Notes under the pieces: generated by a model
What the model was told of the DNA's origin: nothing
Seen by the model: only the letters and a program-made list of their open reading frames with translations
Databases searched by the model: none
NCBI RefSeq assembly: GCF_037038585.1
Contig: NC_092525.1
Location: 22,030,867 to 22,094,866, forward strand
DNA length: 64,000 nt
Origin: Patagioenas fasciata
Lineage: Eukaryota; Chordata; Aves; Columbiformes; Columbidae
Direction: 5' to 3'
Part shown: in pieces, positions 58,901 to 64,000 of the stretch
Layout: each line of letters begins with the position of its first letter
Position numbering within the stretch: position 1 is the stretch's first letter
Program-made: the position numbers and the translations under genes

Positions 58901-61900
58901 GCCTCTAAAAAGCTAAATTTTCTTTGAAACGTGACAGCACTAAACCCACAGGAAATGAATATTGGCGTTTTTCCATGTGAAAATTGATCAGACACAGACT
59001 GAACATAGTCAGCAGTTAAAGACTGTTGTAAAGCACACCTCAAGGTCTGGAGTTAAAGGATTTCTTCAGGACCAAGCCAGTCTTCAGTGATTCATTTGCG
59101 TGTGAATGGTCATGTTCTATGCAAGTTAAGTCCCTACTATATTTAACCTATTATTCCAGTCGGATTAGGTGTAAATAGAATGACAAATATAAACTTGTCT
59201 TATCCTTCCCTCAGACTGTGACACCCCACAACAAATTTGGTATACATAAAATCACCACTGCAGTGTGCTCCAGGAACAACTCTTTTAGTTATTTAATTAA
59301 GTGAAGCCCATCTTTTTGAGGAACAGAATGGTTATTAGTTTATTCATGTTTGAAGGCTTTGCAGCCAGACCTAGGAACTTGCACTTCAAGAAAAAAATCT
59401 ATGAGGAGGCTACAAAATGTAGATGTTTATAGCTCTGCATCCTAGCTGTCAGTTTTATTTTTATCTGCAAAGACTTTGCAGCTGTAATAAAGCTTTTAAT
59501 TGAATATTCTCAAAGTTTCGTCAGTGCACTCTAATAGAGAGTACATTTGAATCCCTGAGCAGATGCTTCAGTGACTTTTCTGATGCCTAAATGAGTAAAT
59601 ATACAGAATTTTGCAGTTCAAAACGATTCTATGAACTACTATGTATTTGACATGATCCAAGCCAGGCTGGCTTCTCCACAACTTTTAATCTGGCTTTTGA
59701 TTAGCACCAAACATAGCATATGACCATAGCATTACTGTTATTTTCTTTGTAGTTTCTGATAGCCGTAATACAGCCATGCCTGAAGTCAATTTAGAGTGGC
59801 TTAATGCTTGCACATCTTATTTAAATTATAGTCATTTTCTAAAAGAAAAAAAAAGTCTGAAAGAGGAGAAAGTATTCTTTGACTCTCTGATATAAACCCT
59901 ATTTTCCTACCTACTAGCAGCAATAAATTCCAACTAGGTACTCGTGTGTTCTCATAATGGGTAAGGACAAACTTTTCCCCCTAAGTACTTCTCTTTCTTG
60001 TTTAGTGTGCTTGATACATCTGCTGCAAATCTGATATATAATTTTTGGTGTTTCTTGAGGATAGTTCGGCTCCTTTTCTGGCCTTGTCTCTCAAGTAAAT
60101 GCTTCATCTAAAAAGCTGAGGTTTCTTCATAAAATTTCTCTTAAACCTTCGTTAGCTGTTGGTCCCTGGCCAGTCAGCAGAGGGCAGAGAAGTCACAGCA
60201 TGTCCCAGCTCCCCGCTGCAGAGCTTAAACAGGTCTCTGACGCCAAAGCCGTAAGAATGCAAGTCCTGCGGAGTGTCTGGTACAGAAGCTTGTAATTCCA
60301 GTCATATGGCTTCTTGTTCCTTGGAGGGCTGGTGAATATCTCCAGGTGGCAAAAGCAGGGTCTGCTTTTATTTTTCTAGTGTTTGTTCTATACTGCAGCT
60401 CTGCTCTTTTGTCCCATGATGCTGATCTTCCTCTCCACCCTGAGCAGTTCCCTTGAGAGGGGCTTCAGACAGTTATCTAAAGGCCATATTCACACTGTGC
60501 ATTGCAAATAGCTCTCCTGTTGTTACATCTTCCACACTCTGTGGTTTATTTAACTCCCAAGTGCTTAACCTTCCACTCAGATCCTGAAATATTTTTAAAT
60601 CATGTGGCTTACTTCACGCATTCTTACACAGTTAAATGTCTGACCAGCACTAGTGGGGATTTCTTTATCAAAATGCATGTGTAGACCCCTTGCAAAGAAC
60701 CAGGTAGCAGCTAACTCTGCTCTTTAGCTACTTCTTAATACAATTCTGTAGTTAGCAATGGCAATGTAAGAAACCTTCCTGTGTGCTACAGAGGTGGCTG
60801 GGATCTGTAAATTTGCTTTTAAAACTAATACAACTTAATTTACAGCTTGATAACTGTGAACCCTAAAATGAGAGAGCTATTCCTACAGAAGATAAAACAG
60901 AACACCTTGTTCTTGTGCTGTATGCCATACCCAATTCACTGTTTAATTCCTAGTGCTGTCCTTTCCTTCACCAACAGTAACAGCAGTGAAGAACACTCCC
61001 CTTTCAAATGACTGCTTGGGTGCACTAATCTGTTCATTCCACCAGCTGAGCCTCCTTTCGTGCAACGCTTGCTGGTCACTTCTGTACCTAAATTCAACAC
61101 AGGCTGCGCCTCTTCTAGAGTGTCTTGCATTCTGACAATATTTAAGCCAAAACTATTAACTCTCTTCCACATTTTCCTTTTATTGTTTTCTTGCAGTGTA
61201 AGTATACTATGCAGCTATTTTATACGTAATGCCTGTATGGGCTCTGAACACAAAGCTATTAGTAGCTGGATGCCACTACATAAACTTAAAAATGTAGGTT
61301 TAACATTATCTAGAATACTTGGAAATTCCTCTACGGCAAGAAAAATAGAGGAGTGGTGTTCCCTCATTGTACTCTGTGGTTGCTTAGATTGAATTTTCCG
61401 AATTCACAAACAGGGTCACAACCTTATACTGACTCTTAACCAGGAAAGAGCTTGACCATTCTTTCTACTTAATTTAAAAAGAAATACAATAAAAGTTTGT
61501 GCTGAGTTACTTTCTCTCAAACATGTTTCAATGATTGTATTTTTTATTTTCTTGGTACAATTTATTCTTAAAAACTTACTGCCAATATGTTTGCAGGCAG
61601 GGTTTGCTGCTGAAGGTGCAGAATCTGGCACACCTTTCAATGACATAAACTTGTTAGAAAAGGTATGTTGTCTCAGTTTCATTAGTCAATCTAATTATCT
61701 AGCTTTCATCTAAAGTACACACCCTGCACATGCAAGAGACTGTTTGGCTCTTTCATGGAGGCACTGGAAGGTCATAGATGGAGAGAAAAACTAGATCAAC
61801 TATGAACAACCAGCATGACTAACAGAGTCATTTTACAAGTACGCATTTGGTAGCTTAGCAGCTGGCAAAGGTAGAAATGCAACTTTTAAGTCACTCAGGA

Positions 61901-62549
61901 GTTCCACAGAGTAAACACTTGGAATATTAAATGGCTGGGTTTATTCAGACTGGTGAACTGATTCTTCTAGCAAGATGCCTGGTCTCTTTCCTGTGCAGAC
62001 ATATTAAAAAAGAATATACAGACTCTGTCCTTCAGAGCTCAGGATAATGACTCCAGGACTGCAAATCTTCCTTGGCTGTGAGCAAGAATCTCAAGGTCAA
62101 ATCTGTTCCCTGGTATCCTACTTGGCAGAGATCTGCTTGTCTGCTTACCCACCTGACCAGGGTATTGTAAATGATAGATAATCCTTTCATCTGCTGTGGT
62201 TCCCATCTTGTCCACTACAGGCTGTGAACTACATATGAAAAAAAAAAAATAATTTTTCAAACACTGAGACTGAGGCACATTTAATTTCAAGTCAGTGTTC
62301 TTGTTTCTGTCAGATATCAGAATTTAGTTTAGTCACTGCACAGTTCTTTCCACAGAAATCTAAACCACAAACTTTAAGTAAGGCTTAGTTTCAGTTTGAA
62401 TTCCAGTCTGTTTTAGACATGATTGCGTTCTATCCTCTGTGACTAATACTGTGAAATCTTATTTCCTATAGGATTGGAATGACTATGATGAAAAAACAAA
62501 GGAATCTGTTGGAATCTATGAAGTTACCCATAAATTTGTAAAATGCTAA
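55746..62549 (+). CDS. CZIB: CZIB (C1orf123), CXXC zinc-binding protein
   Basis: Complete gene of eight coding exons: 55746-55751, 55840-55923, 56500-56556, 57328-57409, 57903-57934, 58370-58447, 61597-61662, 62472-62549. They encode 160 residues, as in human. The first coding exon holds only ATG GGG. Zinc is held by two CxxC pairs, C33/C36 (KCGNCGE) and C67/C70 (KCKLCS). Family landmarks are [45 protein letters not shown] and [11 protein letters not shown] at the C-terminus. It belongs to the DUF866 family, whose biological role is poorly known. It follows MAGOH on the same strand, as in human. All phases agree and no reading-frame damage is seen. Confidence 0.97.
58448..61596 (+). other. 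CZIB: CZIB intron 6, longest intron of the gene
   Basis: About 3.1 kb of AT-rich sequence. I looked for exons and repeats on both strands and found none that I can support. Short poly-A runs occur at 58612 and 59845. Confidence 0.6.
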
Positions 62550-62561
62550 GTTCATACCCCT

Positions 62562-62567
62562 AATAAA
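62562..62567 (+). promoter_or_regulatory. CZIB: CZIB poly(A) signal, proximal
   Basis: AATAAA lies 13 bases after the CZIB stop codon. A second AATAAA is at 62694-62699, followed by T/G-rich sequence near 62780-62815. The proximal one would leave a very short 3' UTR, so the second may be the main site. Confidence 0.55.
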
Positions 62568-62829
62568 TCTTTACATGCTTATTGATGGAGGAGCTGTAAC
62601 CATCAAAGATGCAGTTTCATCTGAGTTACTTTTCACATGGCTGTACTTCAAAAATGGAAACCTAAGTTGTACTTACTGTCCCCAAGAAGTCCTAATAAAA
62701 TATTTTCCACAGAGCACTTTTGAGATGGCCTCAGTACAAACTGAAGTAGCACATACACTTGACTGAACTGTGCCATTTTCTTAATGTTGTCTTTTTTTGG
62801 GAATATATATGGTTGTGATGGACTGTAGC

Positions 62830-64000
62830 TTAACCACTCTATCAACAACAAGTACTTAAAAGACTTACTGCCTTTAAGTTTTTAATAGCCTGTCACCAAG
62901 AATTACCCACATTTGATTTTCTAACATAAGCAAATAAGGTATTTTTACTCACCGTTTCTATCATCAGGGAATGGCAATGAGTATTAATAAAGGGACTGCA
63001 TTAACTGTTCAAGTGAAAAGGTACATCTTTAATAGATTTCTGCCAGTTCAGGTAAAGACCCTGAGGTGAGTTTACTGAGAACACTTAATAAGCTTTACTG
63101 CTATTGACACACGTAGCTGTTACATCTTCTGAAAATCTGAGTATGTCATTAAGTAAATCTCACTGATTTCTAGTTAAAGACAGACTCTCTACTTGGCAAC
63201 TGTGCTCACAATCTTGCCAGCTGTTCTCATGTTAAAAAACAAACAAACAAAAAACCACAACAAAACCGATCATAAACACAAACTTCAAAACTTTCTTTAG
63301 TGAATTAAATTCAAAGGCTTTTAGTCTAATTACTGTTTCCTGATAAATTATTTCCTTCATCCCCCACAAATGATCAGTGTCCTTTCTCTGTTTAAATAAG
63401 CAACATCGTGGTATGTTTTAAAGTAAGTTTTTCAATAATCCTTTCCAGCTGAAAAACAGAACGCACATTACAGGTTGCAGAGGAAGCAGCCCTGACTGTG
63501 AAAAGTTTATAAGCCATTGGGCTTACATATTTAAAGCATGCCTCTCCCTTTCCTAGCACTTGCAGTTCATACTTCAAGATATGGTATTGCTTATACTTAC
63601 TGTGACAAAAAAAGACACTGGGAGAACCTGTCAGGTAAGATATCCAGAGGATGAGTAAAGGCAAGTAGGTTTCTGAACCTCATTTGTCACATCCAAGCAA
63701 CATGCTCGGACTTTTACATTCTGCTGATATATTTGGTTGCCAAGGTCATGGTGGGCTGTACTGACAGACATAAGCTGCATTAGTTTTATATGGAGCTGCA
63801 GAAGCAAGCGCTGCTGTGCTGTTCAGCTCCAGAGAAAAACTCAGCTTCCCAGAAGAAAAACATGGTGGAAAACATCAGGGTTTAGAAGGCAGAGGAGTTC
63901 AGGTTACACATACCGTACGTAGCAAATTCTGTGCAAAAACGCCATCTCTGTTGGAATTGCAGCAACTCTGAGCACCTTTGCTGTCTTGCCAGACAAAGGC
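62830..64000. other. intergenic, no gene recognised
   Basis: AT-rich sequence with an A/C run (63236-63262). By synteny CPT2 should come next on the minus strand, so this could be its 3' UTR or flank. I found no CPT2 coding sequence in any minus-strand frame. Confidence 0.5.

Overview
The window is vertebrate nuclear DNA, almost certainly from a bird. It has short exons in long introns, GT-AG splice sites, CpG-island promoters, and CR1 LINE fragments of the kind that dominate avian genomes. The gene order LRP8 - MAGOH - CZIB, all on the + strand, matches human 1p32.3 in reverse and would fit chicken chromosome 8 or its equivalent. The species cannot be fixed from sequence alone. A galliform is a reasonable guess.

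Layout. 1-29843: the 3' two thirds of LRP8 (ApoER2, the reelin receptor; called LR8B in chicken). Fifteen coding exons run from an exon with three LDL-receptor class A repeats to the final exon ending LSLEDDGLP. Signal peptide and first class A repeats lie upstream of the window. Exon lengths (123, 123, 120, 126, 172, 228, 119, 140, 142, 153 bases) follow the standard LDL-receptor gene structure. 29844 to about 32300: LRP8 3' UTR, with an AT-rich repeat and a long palindrome.

30943-52600, minus strand: this stretch looks intergenic at first sight, but reading the minus strand shows a chain of open exons with good splice sites and compatible phases. It starts at a CpG island shared with MAGOH and ends tail-to-tail against LRP8. 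I do not recognise the protein (about 445 residues in my model). The exons at 30943-31079, 31224-31307, 32399-32591, 40371-40517, 40750-40787, 41238-41382 and 48945-49076 are the most convincing. The others are tentative. This is the main candidate for something undescribed. Human has no protein gene that I know of at this place.

52850-54385: complete MAGOH (146 aa, five exons), an exon junction complex core protein. 55746-62549: complete CZIB (C1orf123; 160 aa, eight exons), a small zinc protein with two CxxC pairs. 62700-64000: intergenic. By synteny CPT2 should follow on the minus strand, but none of its coding sequence is visible here.

The three named genes are not a pathway. They are conserved neighbours: a receptor expressed mainly in neurons beside two housekeeping genes with island promoters.
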